Positions 55,410 to 64,000 of a DNA stretch of 64,000 bases are shown piece after piece. The position numbers and the translations under genes were made by a program. The notes beneath the pieces are model-generated. The model did no database searches. It was given only the letters and a program-made list of their open reading frames with translations, and had not been told where the DNA came from. The stretch's first letter is position 1. Each line of letters opens with the position of its first letter. The DNA lies in the NCBI GenBank assembly GCA_037127315.1, contig JBBBDQ010000330.1, forward strand, positions 6,817,501-6,881,500, given 5' to 3'. The stretch is from Ascarosepion bandense. Lineage: Eukaryota; Mollusca; Cephalopoda; Sepiida; Sepiidae.

Positions 55410-55580
55410 CTATTCCAGCTGCATAAGGCATAATGCATTGGAAATAAGAGTTCAGATTCCAGTCAAGTTCACTTCCATACAAATACTTTTGAGAAAGGTA
55501 TGAACAATTCTTCTCCCCACCAGCTATAGATTAAATAGCAGGATAAAGTTCTATAGCCTTGGTTGGCAACAATTCTAGAG
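55410..55580 (+). mobile_element. SINE-T fragment
   Basis: 'gagttcagattccagtcaagttca', 'gagaaaggtatgaacaattcttctcc' and 'gctatagattaaatagcaggataaagttctatagccttggttggcaac' match the SINE-T body. The tail is lost. Confidence 0.65.
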
Positions 55581-55799
55581 ATATGATTACATAAAAACAC
55601 CCATCTCCCAGCAGCCTGCCCAACTGATGGGGATGCATTGACTCATAAAAACGTGCAATAACTGAAACTTTTCAGTCGTGTAAGCAGTGCATTCTGCCTC
55701 AGGTGGAGAAAGTAATTCTCATCAGATTCTCAATTATTGGCATAAAATGCAGAAGAATACCTGAAGAGATTCAAGATACCTTTATCAAAGAGAGTGCCA

Positions 55800-55830
<31 letters not shown>
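55800..55830. repeat. Poly-A tract
   Basis: About 27 A in a row, with a second A-run at 55,911-55,923. Confidence 0.9.
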
Positions 55831-55930
55831 ACTCTAAAAACAAAAATGTATCAGCTAAAACACCGTATTCAAACACTTGGTATTGAGATGTTTTTGTATG
55901 ATATCACATCAAAAAAAAAAAAATCTAGTG

Positions 55931-56155
55931 AGCCACTCCAAGACAATCATTCTTTTCACTGCTTTCATCACCATCTTCGAATTGTCTCAAATCACGATGC
56001 AATTCACTGACAGTGTAAGAAGACCCAAGAAAAATTTTCCATTAAATATCTTGTCCGTCACTCCAGGGCAAACACTGTTTTCTCTGCCTTTATCACAATC
56101 TACAAATTGCCTTGAATTGCTATCTGATTCACTACTAGTATAAAATTGTCCAAAA
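55931..56155. repeat. Diverged 126-bp tandem duplication
   Basis: 'gccactccaagacaatcattctttt...gaattgtctcaaatcacgatgcaattcactgacagtgtaaga' repeats 126 bases later as 'tcactccagggcaaacactgttttc...aaattgccttgaattgctatctgattcactactagtataaa'. On the minus strand each unit reads like 'SE...RQF.D.D...' acidic peptide. The unit length is 42 codons, so a once-coding repeat is possible. Frames in both strands are now broken. Confidence 0.5.
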
Positions 56156-56158
56156 ACA

Positions 56159-56344
56159 ATGGCATTTCTTGCCAGATATTTAGTCTGCTGTCTGAAAGAG
56201 GAAAAAAATAGTGTTACTCATGTGAATAATTCAAAGAGGATTGACAGTGCTTCCAATAACAATTTTTCTCCAATTGTTGTTTTTGTTACATCTATTGTCA
56301 TAATTATTGCTGTTATCATTGCTTCTGTGTTCGTTTACCTTTGA
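56159..56344 (+). other. 61-codon frame with a hydrophobic end, unidentified
   Basis: The ATG at 56,159 starts MAFLARYLVCCLKEE, and the last about 25 residues are strongly hydrophobic ('VVFVTSIVIIIAVIIASVFVY'-like, with the TGA at 56,342). It could be a tail-anchored segment, but T-rich DNA gives such strings by chance. No known family, no promoter or splice context seen. Confidence 0.15.
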
Positions 56345-56561
56345 AGAAATGATTAGCAAACTAATTTCAGAGACTATCACAAGTGAAATGAGGACACAGT
56401 GTGTAGCTTAAATAACTTTCATTACTGTTGCTGATGCTTTGGTAAAAAAATTTTAATGACTCATTGCAATACTGAAGTATCAAACACAAGAGCTCAAAAT
56501 ATACAGAAGTCATCTGCTTTCAAATTTCAAAATATTCAGGAATGATCAAAATAACATTTTT

Positions 56562-57806
56562 TATGTTGTGTCATAAATAATTTTAGAGTTTTGTTCATCA
56601 GTATTATTATAATAAAAATTCTGTATGATTTTATGAACCTTCAAATAACAAGTGACAAAATTTGGGCTCAATCTGATTATTTGTTTACAAATTATAGTTA
56701 TTTAATTAAAACTACTGTTGCAGATTTTCAAAACAATGGAAAAATCTGAATTTTGTGTCTTGAAAAAGCATTGTTTCTGATGGAAAGAAATACTGTTCAA
56801 GCAAAGCAATGGCTTGATAAGTGTTATTTGGACTCTGCTATGGCAAAAATAATGGTTAAGAGGTGGTATGCCCATATTAAATGTAGTTGGACAAACACAA
56901 ATGATGTTAAACACCAAAAAAATTCACAACTCCTTTTGGCCAATCGTAAATTGAAGTTGCATGAGATAGCAGAGGAGTTGAATATATCGGAAAGCAGTGT
57001 ATTCAACAATTTGCATGAACATTTGTCAATGAGAAAGTTGTGTTCAAAGCAGGTTCCACATTTAATCACAGTCAATCAAAAACAATGCGTCGATGATTCA
57101 GAGCGTTGTTTACAACTGATTCAACGTAACAAGGAGTTTTTGCTTAAATATGTGATGTAAAATAAGATGAAACATGGATTCACCACTTTACTCTGGGTTG
57201 AAATCAGCAATCAGCTGAGTAGACGACAGCAGGTGAATGCTGTCCAAAGCAACCAAAGATGCAAACATCATCAGGCAATGTTTTGGTCTTCGTATTTTGG
57301 GATGCACAAAGCATTTTGTTCATCAATTGCATTGAGAAAGGAAGAACCATCAATAGCAAATATTATATAGCATTATTGGTGCATTTGAAGGAAGAAGTTG
57401 CCAAAAACCAGCCACAAATGAAAAAGAAAAATTAATCTTTCCCCAAGACAACGTACCGTGTCACAAGTTGATTGCATCAACAGCAAACTACCTGAATTGC
57501 ACCTCGAATTGCATCCCCATCCACCCTATTCTCCAGATCTGGCCCCCAGTGACCACTGGCTGTTTGCAGACCTCAAAAGAATGCTCTAGGGAAAGAGATT
57601 TGGCTCCAATGAAGGAGTGATATCAGAAATTGAGGTGTATTTTGAGGCCAAAGACAAACTGTTCTTCAAAAAAAGCATCGAATTGTTAGAGAAGCACTGG
57701 AATAAGTGTATCACCCTAGAAAGAGACTATGTTGATGAATAAAGTCGAATTTTGTCTTAAAGTTGTTGTTTTATTAGTTAGGCCCGGGATTTATTGAGTG
57801 ATGTGT
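56562..57806 (+). mobile_element. Mariner element, sister of the 20.8-kb copy
   Basis: The 3' end 'ggatttattgagtgatgtgt' is followed by TA at 57,807-57,808. The 5' end is decayed but aligns from about 56,562. The transposase relic begins near 56,736 ('atggaaaaatctgaatttt'). The piece 56,753-57,160 (135 codons) keeps the HTH region: 'RNTVQAKQWLDKCY', 'KIMVKRWYAHIK', 'ANRKLKLHEIAEELNISES', 'RKLCSKQVPHL'. The catalytic part is frameshifted. The second aspartate is kept in 'PQDNVPC' (57,447-57,449), and the third is kept in 'PSDHW' (57,551-57,553). The distance is 104 bases where 105 is expected, so one base is lost between them. The element is dead, but in a different way from its sister. Confidence 0.9.
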
Positions 57807-57814
57807 TACTTTTG

Positions 57815-58710
57815 TTAAGGCTCTTCTTGTTTATTTGAAATGCTGGGTTGCGACGTGTCAGTTCTACACTACCTTTTGAGCAAAAATGCACAGGTTTTTG
57901 TGTGAAAAGTTTTCAGCTAATTTGTAAATCTGTTTTTTTTTTTAAAGAAATGTTTCCACATTCAAATATTTTGCCATTTTTGGTACAAGGTCAAGTGAAT
58001 AGAACAAAGTAACCATCCAACTTCTAAATTCTTTTCCTGTCATTCTTTCTATTTGTTACCTTATGCTTTCATTTTTTCTTTAACCAACTGCCATAAAAAA
58101 GTAAAATATATTAGTGTACTCTGTGCAAATTTACCACTAGGTGGGTCATGGCTTCACCCAGATTTGGAGCCTTCACTTGGACTCTTTGCACAAACTCAAT
58201 AATTGTTACTTGGACTCAGTAACCATTACTCATATGCAGACCCAACGGGCAAACTTGACACATTGCTGTTTGCCAGAATACATCTGAGGCTTGCCTTCGA
58301 TGCACTTGTTATAAATCCATTGTGGCAAATTAGAGGATTCATGTCAGCACATTGGGCCAAGACTCATATATTGCCTTTCCTCTTTGGCTAAAGTGTACCC
58401 AGCGACAGCACACACACAGTCCGCTAGTGCTTTGGGGCATGATGTCACGTATCATGCTCAAGATATGCACAGACTCAAAATTTATTCTTATTTAATTAAT
58501 AGTTAGCATGATATATTTGACATTAAAATTGGTTCCCAAAAACAGAATTTACTTAAAACTCAACATAATATCTTTTACATGAAGAATTCCCTTCTGATGA
58601 ATTCAAATAGAATGAAAAGAATATCATCAAGTAGACAGAGATGTAGTGTTAATTTCTATCTGAATTTCCAGGATGAAGAGTTACCACTATTTACACTATT
58701 TACATTTGGA
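57815..58710. other. Stretch with little structure
   Basis: 62- and 68-codon plus frames (58,203-58,391 and 58,579-58,785) carry no recognisable domain. 58,130-58,460 is less AT-rich than the rest and matches no repeat in the window. Confidence 0.45.
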
Positions 58711-58712
58711 TT

Positions 58713-58858
58713 GGATGTACGTGGTGGTGCAGTAGATATCAGCTCAGAACAAGAAATCAGAGAGCCGAGTTCAAATTCAAGTTGAATTCATTACATTCAC
58801 ATATGCATAAATATGAAAAAAGGTATGAATCTATCACTTCTCTCTTCAGCTATAATTT
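58713..58858 (+). mobile_element. SINE-T fragment
   Basis: Head 'gatgtacgtggtggtgcagtagatatcagctcag', B-box-like 'gccgagttcaaattcaagttgaattcattacattcac', then a truncated body ('aaaaggtatgaatctatcacttctctcttcagctat'). Confidence 0.75.
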
Positions 58859-59139
58859 CAAAATTGTTTTATATATTTACCTTACTTTCAAATTCTAATC
58901 CAGATTTAAATCATGCCACAAAGATTCAACTACCTTACTCAAACAGCATCAAGTTCTGGGGCAAGTTTATCTAAAACTGGCCCAAATGTCAAACTTGAAA
59001 ATATATCCCCTCCATTTTTTTTAATGCTTAAGCCTTAAAAAAAAACCTGGATCATATTCTTTTTTTAATAAAATCTTCTCAACATTTCATTAACCCATTA
59101 ATGCTCCCTGTAAAATCTGGTAGTAATTTTTTCTTTATT

Positions 59140-59155
59140 TATTCATTCATTCATT
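59140..59155. repeat. Short (ATTC)n
   Basis: Five to six units of ATTC/TTCA at the tail end of the next SINE. Confidence 0.8.
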
Positions 59156-59157
59156 CA

Positions 59158-59520
59158 TTCATTTTCTACAGCTTATCAACCTTTTGCAGATGGTTATTTA
59201 AAGCCTAGAAATATTTTTGGTTGTAAGAAGAATTTTTTTTATACAGAAACAATAATGTTTCAGTGATAAGAATTTTACTAATTAATCCATAACTGGGGGA
59301 ATAAGTGGAATCATACCTTTCCCATTGGTGAAAAAACAACAGAAATTTGAACTCAGCTCTCCAATTAACAATTCTGATACATTATCGATTACACCACCTG
59401 CACATCCAAAATTACAGCATCTGATATTCCCAAGCAGTCACTCATCTAGGTACTGACCAGGCTCGGCATTGTTAACTTCAGTGTTTGTATAGTAACTAGT
59501 GTTTCAATGTAGCCATTAGC
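59158..59520 (-). mobile_element. SINE-5S copy, short subfamily
   Basis: On the minus strand a decayed 5S head (59,515-59,405; 'gaagttaacaatgccgagcctggtcagtacctagatgagtgactgcttgggaat') leads to 'gcaggtggtgtaatcgataatgtatcag' (tRNA-like). A body without the long private tail of the 500-bp form follows, ending with 'aaaaatatttctaggctttaaataacc' near 59,190. Confidence 0.8.
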
Positions 59521-59589
59521 TGGTATAATAAGAATTAAAATAAATATCCAGTATTAATGCTAGATTTCTACCTATAGCCTACTAATCTG

Positions 59590-60210
59590 TGTATTGAATA
59601 CTGCTGCCACATCTGGTCGGGTACCCTTGCTATTCTCCTTGGGGTTCTTGACAAAATACAACGGAGAATTTGTCATGTGATTGATACTAACTTGGCAGAC
59701 CGGCTGCAGTCACTCTCTCACCAGTGTGATGTGGCTTCCCTGTGCCTCCACTATAAATACCTTCACGGCTTCTGCTCCAATGAACTTAAATCACTGGTGC
59801 CTCCTAGGTATGATTTTGCATGAGATACTAGATTAGCTACTAGGTCCCATCCTTTTACAGTGAAATAGATAAGATGTAACCACAATTTCTACTCCAACAG
59901 CTTCTTTTCTTGCACTTCTCACCTGTGGAATTCCTTCCCATACACTTGCTTCCCTGACAGCTACAATCTCCAGTAGTTCAAATGTAAAGTCAATAGACAC
60001 CTAACACACTAACTCGCGCCCATTCTCTCAGACACTCTTCCCATCTACCCAACCCTCATCCTCAGCATCCTTACCTATCTATTATCCTCCTGACATTTCC
60101 TATATCTAACCACTCTTTCTCATCACTTTACCCTATGTAACCCCCTGCACAATAGTGGCAGTGAAATGCCTTACTCAGGGTGAAAGGATTAAAAAAAAAA
60201 AAGAAAAAAA
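59590..60210 (+). pseudogene. LINE-A RT C-terminal region and tail
   Basis: 'actaatctgtgtattgaatactgctgccacatctggtcgggt' corresponds to 'CIEYCCHIWSG', followed by 'VASLCLHYKYLHGF'-like sequence at 59,735, 'YDFA'-like at 59,815, and the 'cacctgtggaattccttcccatacacttgcttccctgacagctacaat' coding end. The tail is 'taaccccctgcacaatagtggcagtgaaatgccttactcagggtgaaaggatt' with an A-rich end at 60,190-60,212. Frameshifts and a single-base loss in the W-N-S region are visible. Confidence 0.85.
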
Positions 60211-60319
60211 AAAGAATACCAACCATCCCAAAAATGAGATGGTAGGCATTAGTAGTTTAATATTTTCACCTTGTAATATTTACATGACAAGGAAGAAGTT
60301 TATGGCAACACTTTTTTTT

Positions 60320-60600
60320 ATGTGCTGTCTCCCTTCAGGACATGGGTAGCTACAATTTCCCCCTTTTTCTGTTGCTCTAACCCACTTTTGATTCTTTGCT
60401 ATCTCTCTTTAGGCAACTTCTGCCATCTATTCATACAAACTCATTAAGAAATTTAGTTTCTCTGTCTCAACATCTCTTGTCTTCAACTGCTAAATTCCCC
60501 AGGTTTGCTTTCCTCACTATATGTCCCAGAAATTTCACGTACTTCTTTCAATTTGACACAAAGACATATCCCCTACTTACTGGTAATCATCATTTCCTTT
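60320..60600 (-). pseudogene. LINE-B coding end, degraded
   Basis: On the minus strand 'aattgtagctacccatgtcctgaagggagacagcac' is the terminal part, and 'agtacgtgaaatttctgggacatatagtgaggaaa' (60,545-60,510) is the 'VKFLGHI.RK' motif region. Stops interrupt. Confidence 0.7.
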
Positions 60601-60604
60601 CCCT

Positions 60605-61005
60605 GACACAGGCAAATAAATTCCTTGGGCTTAATCTGAAGTCACAGACAATAATAAATAACTCTAAACTTTTATTGGTATTTACTAAAAGTGTTCATTA
60701 GTCACACTCTGCCTTATTAATTACTATTTCAGTGAAATACCAAAAATAAATGTGCAGATACTACATAACCGTTGCTAAGTAAGGAAAATATTTAGTTTGG
60801 CACAAATCATGACTGCGGAACACTCAGTGAGGATTAAATTCACTTCTATTGCAATGGTAACATTAGTCATTTCCTTATAAAGAAGCATTAGACATTCATT
60901 AACCGAGCAGCCAGTGTCATTGTTGGCTGAAATTTATAAAATCTTTCTCTTAAAAAACTATTTTATTAAAATGTGTTCCTCAAGTCCAATAGACTTACAG
61001 CCACA
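60605..61005. other. Mostly unrecognised
   Basis: A short 'aatcatgactgcggaacactcagtgaggattaaattcactt' (60,803-60,845) matches the short tRNA-like SINE of 17,540-17,800. The remainder is AT-rich. Confidence 0.45.
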
Positions 61006-61009
61006 TTAT

Positions 61010-61370
61010 GTTGAAACCCTGGTTTCCATACTATGACCAAAGTTAAGCAACGTCAAACCTGGTCAGTATCTAAGTAGATGATCACCTGAGAATACCAGGT
61101 ACTATAAGCTTGGATGTGCAAGTGGTGTAATGGATAATGGCTTGGAATTGTTAAATTGGAGAGTCAAGCTCTAATTCCAGTTAGGTTTGATATATTCACT
61201 TATGTGCAAATACCCTTGAAAAGGGTATGAATCAACCTCTTCCCTACAGCTACGGGTTAATTAGTTGGATTTGTATCACTAAATCTTTAATATCTAAAAA
61301 AAAAAAAAATTCTTGCAATCTAAAAGAATATTTTCTGGCTTTAAATAACCCAAAAAGAACTGATTAACCA
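61010..61370 (+). mobile_element. SINE-5S copy, short subfamily
   Basis: 5S head 'gaccaaagttaagcaacgtcaaacctggtcagtatctaagtagatgatcacctgagaataccaggtactataagc' (61,033-61,110), then a tRNA-like module 'tggatgtgcaagtggtgtaatggataatggcttgg', body 'cttgaaaagggtatgaatcaacctcttcc', and tail 'aaaagaatattttctggctttaaataacc'. This copy shows the head-module-tail order of the subfamily most plainly. Confidence 0.85.
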
Positions 61371-61454
61371 TCAAAAATGAATCAAGTCCAGTATCATTCT
61401 TTCCAGTATTGATGGGAAATTCATTCCTAACAGGTTTTTGAAATAGTGAGTGGT

Positions 61455-61760
61455 GCTACATAGGATGCATGGCAGAGTAATGGATTGTGGCTTGGATTGA
61501 GAAATCACAGACCCAAGTTTGAATTCCAGTTGAGTTCATTATATTCAGTTATGTGCTAATATCCTTGAGAAAGGTATTAATCCATCACTTCTGCATTCCA
61601 GCTATGGGTAAATAGAACAGGCTGGGTTCTAAAGACTTTGGTGACAACCAGCCTATTGCAGAAAGAAATGGCAACCTATTGTAGCAAAATATTTTGCCTA
61701 CTTAATCATGACTTAAAAGGGACCTGATTACCAAAGTGAGTATCATGTATGGCACTTATT
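61455..61760 (+). mobile_element. SINE-T copy
   Basis: Head 'gatgcatggcagagtaatggattgtggcttgg', B-box-like 'caagtttgaattcc', body 'gagaaaggtattaatccatcacttctg', 'gctgggttctaaagactttgg', and tail 'ggcaacctattgtagcaaaatattttgcc...gtatggcactta'. Confidence 0.8.
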
Positions 61761-61764
61761 GTCT

Positions 61765-62280
61765 GTTGCCATATCTGGTTGGTTATTCATCTCAAGGTTC
61801 ATCAACATCCAAAGGAGGATGTGCAATGTAATTTATTTGGACTTAGCAGGTTGCCTTTAGTCTCTTTTTTACTGACTGGATGTGGCTTCCCTCTGTCTTT
61901 TCTACAAATATTTTCATGGCTTCTGCTTTGACAAGATTCTTTCCCTGGTGTCCTAACGATATCAATTAACTCATGATACTAGACTGACATCAAGGTCCCA
62001 TTCTTATCAAAACAGTCAAATATAATCGACACTTCTCCTCTTACAGTTTCTTTTCTTGCACTATGAACTCCTTTTCACCTACTTGCTTCCCTGATAGCTA
62101 CAATTTCCAAAGGTTTAAATGCAATGTCAACTGCCATCTTCTACCTCACTAAGTCATACCCACCTCCCTAAATGCAACCAGTATTCCCTGTACTCTGTTT
62201 TTCTTTCTCTGTCAGCCCCTGTGCACCAGTGGTAGTCCTGCCTTACTTAGAGTGAAACAATTAGAAAGAAGGAAAAAAAA
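61765..62280 (+). pseudogene. LINE-A 3' coding end and tail
   Basis: 'gttgccatatctggttggt' (CHIW-like) opens it directly behind a SINE-T. 'gatgtggcttccctctgtcttttctacaaatattttcatggcttctgc' is the V-A-S-L-x-L-F-Y-K-Y-F-H-G-F block, and 'cttccctgatagctacaatttcc' is the coding end. The tail is 'agcccctgtgcaccagtggtagtcctgccttacttagagtgaaacaatt' plus an A-rich end. Small deletions break the frame. Confidence 0.8.
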
Positions 62281-62289
62281 AGTGACTGA

Positions 62290-64000
62290 CTAGCTTGCCA
62301 ACTTTTTTTTTTTTTTTGCTGATTCATAATACAAATAGCAGCAGCAAAATATGTGTGACCTTCATTAATATAGAACACTCAGTTTTTAAGTAACAAATTT
62401 AATTGTCATTGCAGGAAATCAAATTCTCACTGACAATGACATTTTATAATGGCCAAGAATATAAATGATTAAAAGTAGATTCAGACATGATTCTATTTAA
62501 TGATCATTGGTTGACCTTTGCAAAGAAACTAAACACTACATTAGTCTAATTTGACAAAATGTATAGACAATGATCCATAAATATACACAGAGATATCTAC
62601 CAAGTCCTTCTGCTATTTATATTTTTAATAAGTTGTATTTCCCTATGGAAAATTCATAAACATTTACTCTAAGCCTTAAGAGATCGGCATTCTCAGATCA
62701 AAATTGGGATTAGTTTTAGGCATCAAGAACAAAGCGATTCTTAATTCAGGCCTATACAGTTGTTATATATTATAAGTTTTAACAAAAAGATAAAAATCAT
62801 TGACCAAAACACAGAGCTAAGTCACAGACAAATATTTAATTTACAAAACACAATAAAAACATTTACAAATACACAATTTTTGAATTCAAATAGAAAACAG
62901 AGTTTACTGCTGGCAGTTGAAGTGTTACGAAGAGAGAGGCAAAGAGTGTGTGAAGTAATTTTTACCCAGTTGAGTTAGCAAAGTAGTTTAAGTGCTATAC
63001 TTTTTAGAAATCCTCAAATGTGTATATAAAGAATAACTGTTTTTTGGTCAATGAAAGAGTTTAAAAAATTCTATTTACCCATTTAGTTCCATGAGGTTCT
63101 CTTTCATGTTTTAGTTGGTTAGCAACTTTAAGTAGAGATTCTTTTGGCTGGATATACAAGTGAAATTCACAAAAAAAAAAAAAATCATTATCAAGAATTT
63201 TGTCACAGAAAATTCTATTTTTTCTTTATTCTATTATTTTTCATAATACCAAATACCTTGATTATGAAAGACATTTTTTAAGACTATATCAAAATTTTTG
63301 CATTTAAAAAACATTGAATAAAAATTTAATTTGAAACTTTTTTCTATGCTGTCATTCTGATTCTAAAATTGATTTTAAACAATATTTACACATGTGTATT
63401 TAAAAAAAAAATGCATGTTTAATTTCCTAAACATTCTTATAAATAATGTAAAACAAAAAAATTAACCAACTTATGATTTTTTTAAAAATATACCATAAAA
63501 ATATATTGGTTAATTTTGTTTACATAACAGTATTTTATGGGTTGAGGGGATGTAATCAATAAATACAATTATTCAAAAATTTCAATGAGGGAGGTTCAGT
63601 TTACTATGTAACTTCGACATAGAAAATGGATCCTGACCACGGAAATTTGGAAACCAAGTAATTTGGAACCAAGTAATTTCTTAAAGACAACACGACAAAG
63701 TTCCACATTCACACAAATATTAGTATTATTTATATACCAGTCATTATTTAAGAGGTATTTGGTGCTAGGAAAGATATTTAATCATTAATATTAGCATTAG
63801 TGGATCTATTGATACATTAACATTGAAATGGAAAGTTAAGATAAACACTAGGAAAGAATTAAAATATTTAACAAGTTGGTATTAGTTATACAAAAATGTT
63901 ACACTAATCCATGTGTCCCAATACAGGAAAATTTATACATTGCTCCAAAAACAAGCATGTCTGACTTAGGTACAAAAAGACGATAATCACAAAAGTCTTA
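62290..64000. other. AT-rich stretch, nothing recognised
   Basis: T-run at 62,304-62,318 and A-runs; a 72-codon plus frame at 62,760-62,978 is unsupported. No repeat was matched to the rest of the window. Confidence 0.5.

Noticed and set aside
59140..59155. Possible telomere-like or CRISPR-like repeats
   Set aside because: The short ATTC repeats and the tandem arrays at 10.7 and 30.4 kb have no unique spacers between units, so they are simple or minisatellite repeats.

Overview
The window is repeat-saturated, AT-rich eukaryotic DNA. I find no intact host protein-coding gene, no complete rRNA or tRNA gene, and no CRISPR or operon structure. Almost every reading frame over 60 codons is either chance or a decayed transposable element. 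Dense SINEs with a tRNA-like head, 5S-rRNA-headed SINEs, mariner relics, several LINE families, long TA/CA microsatellites and long inverted repeats suggest an invertebrate, most plausibly a mollusc and probably a cephalopod of the octopus type. That assignment is inferred from repeat style and was not verified by a search.

Repeat families used in the annotation (names are mine). LINE-A: a CR1/Jockey-like non-LTR element whose copies are 5'-truncated and end in a conserved 3' tail plus A-run. LINE-B: a second LINE whose RT C-terminal region carries an 'LGHVMRKE..LENLIL' type motif. LINE-J: a long two-ORF Jockey-like LINE. SINE-T: tRNA-headed, about 300 bp. SINE-5S: composite, 5S head plus tRNA-like module plus tail, about 500 bp, with a shorter subfamily. 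SINE-D: another tRNA-like family. Repeat-C: about 700 bp, origin unknown.

Layout. 1-690 is a foldback (inverted repeat). 2.9-3.2 kb has a microsatellite beside a hammerhead-ribozyme-like core. 6.5-7.7 kb is a SINE-5S split by a LINE-A insertion, with an exact 14-bp target duplication outside. 8.5-10.2 kb and 15-17.8 kb are SINE and LINE-B fragments. 10.7-11.0 kb is a 28-bp minisatellite. 18.1-20.2 kb is a SETMAR-like mariner broken by a SINE and a 690-bp foldback, and 20.8-22.0 kb is a second, near-complete mariner. 26-30.7 kb holds LTR-like DNA, a LINE RT scrap, a decayed retroelement gag with zinc knuckles ending at a broken protease, and a 29-bp tandem array. 33.3-34.2 kb is a large inverted duplication around a LINE-B scrap. 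36.5-42 kb is a decayed LINE-J on the minus strand with nested insertions. 42.4-45.5 kb is a nest of SINEs and LINE-A. 47.5-50.6 kb has a Tc1/mariner relic and two Repeat-C copies. 51.8-62.3 kb carries more LINE and SINE copies and a third mariner copy. The rest is AT-rich DNA in which I recognise nothing.

No genes here work together as a pathway. The biology is the layered history of mobile elements: nested insertions, hybrid SINEs, and several arms that could fold into long double-stranded RNA if transcribed.
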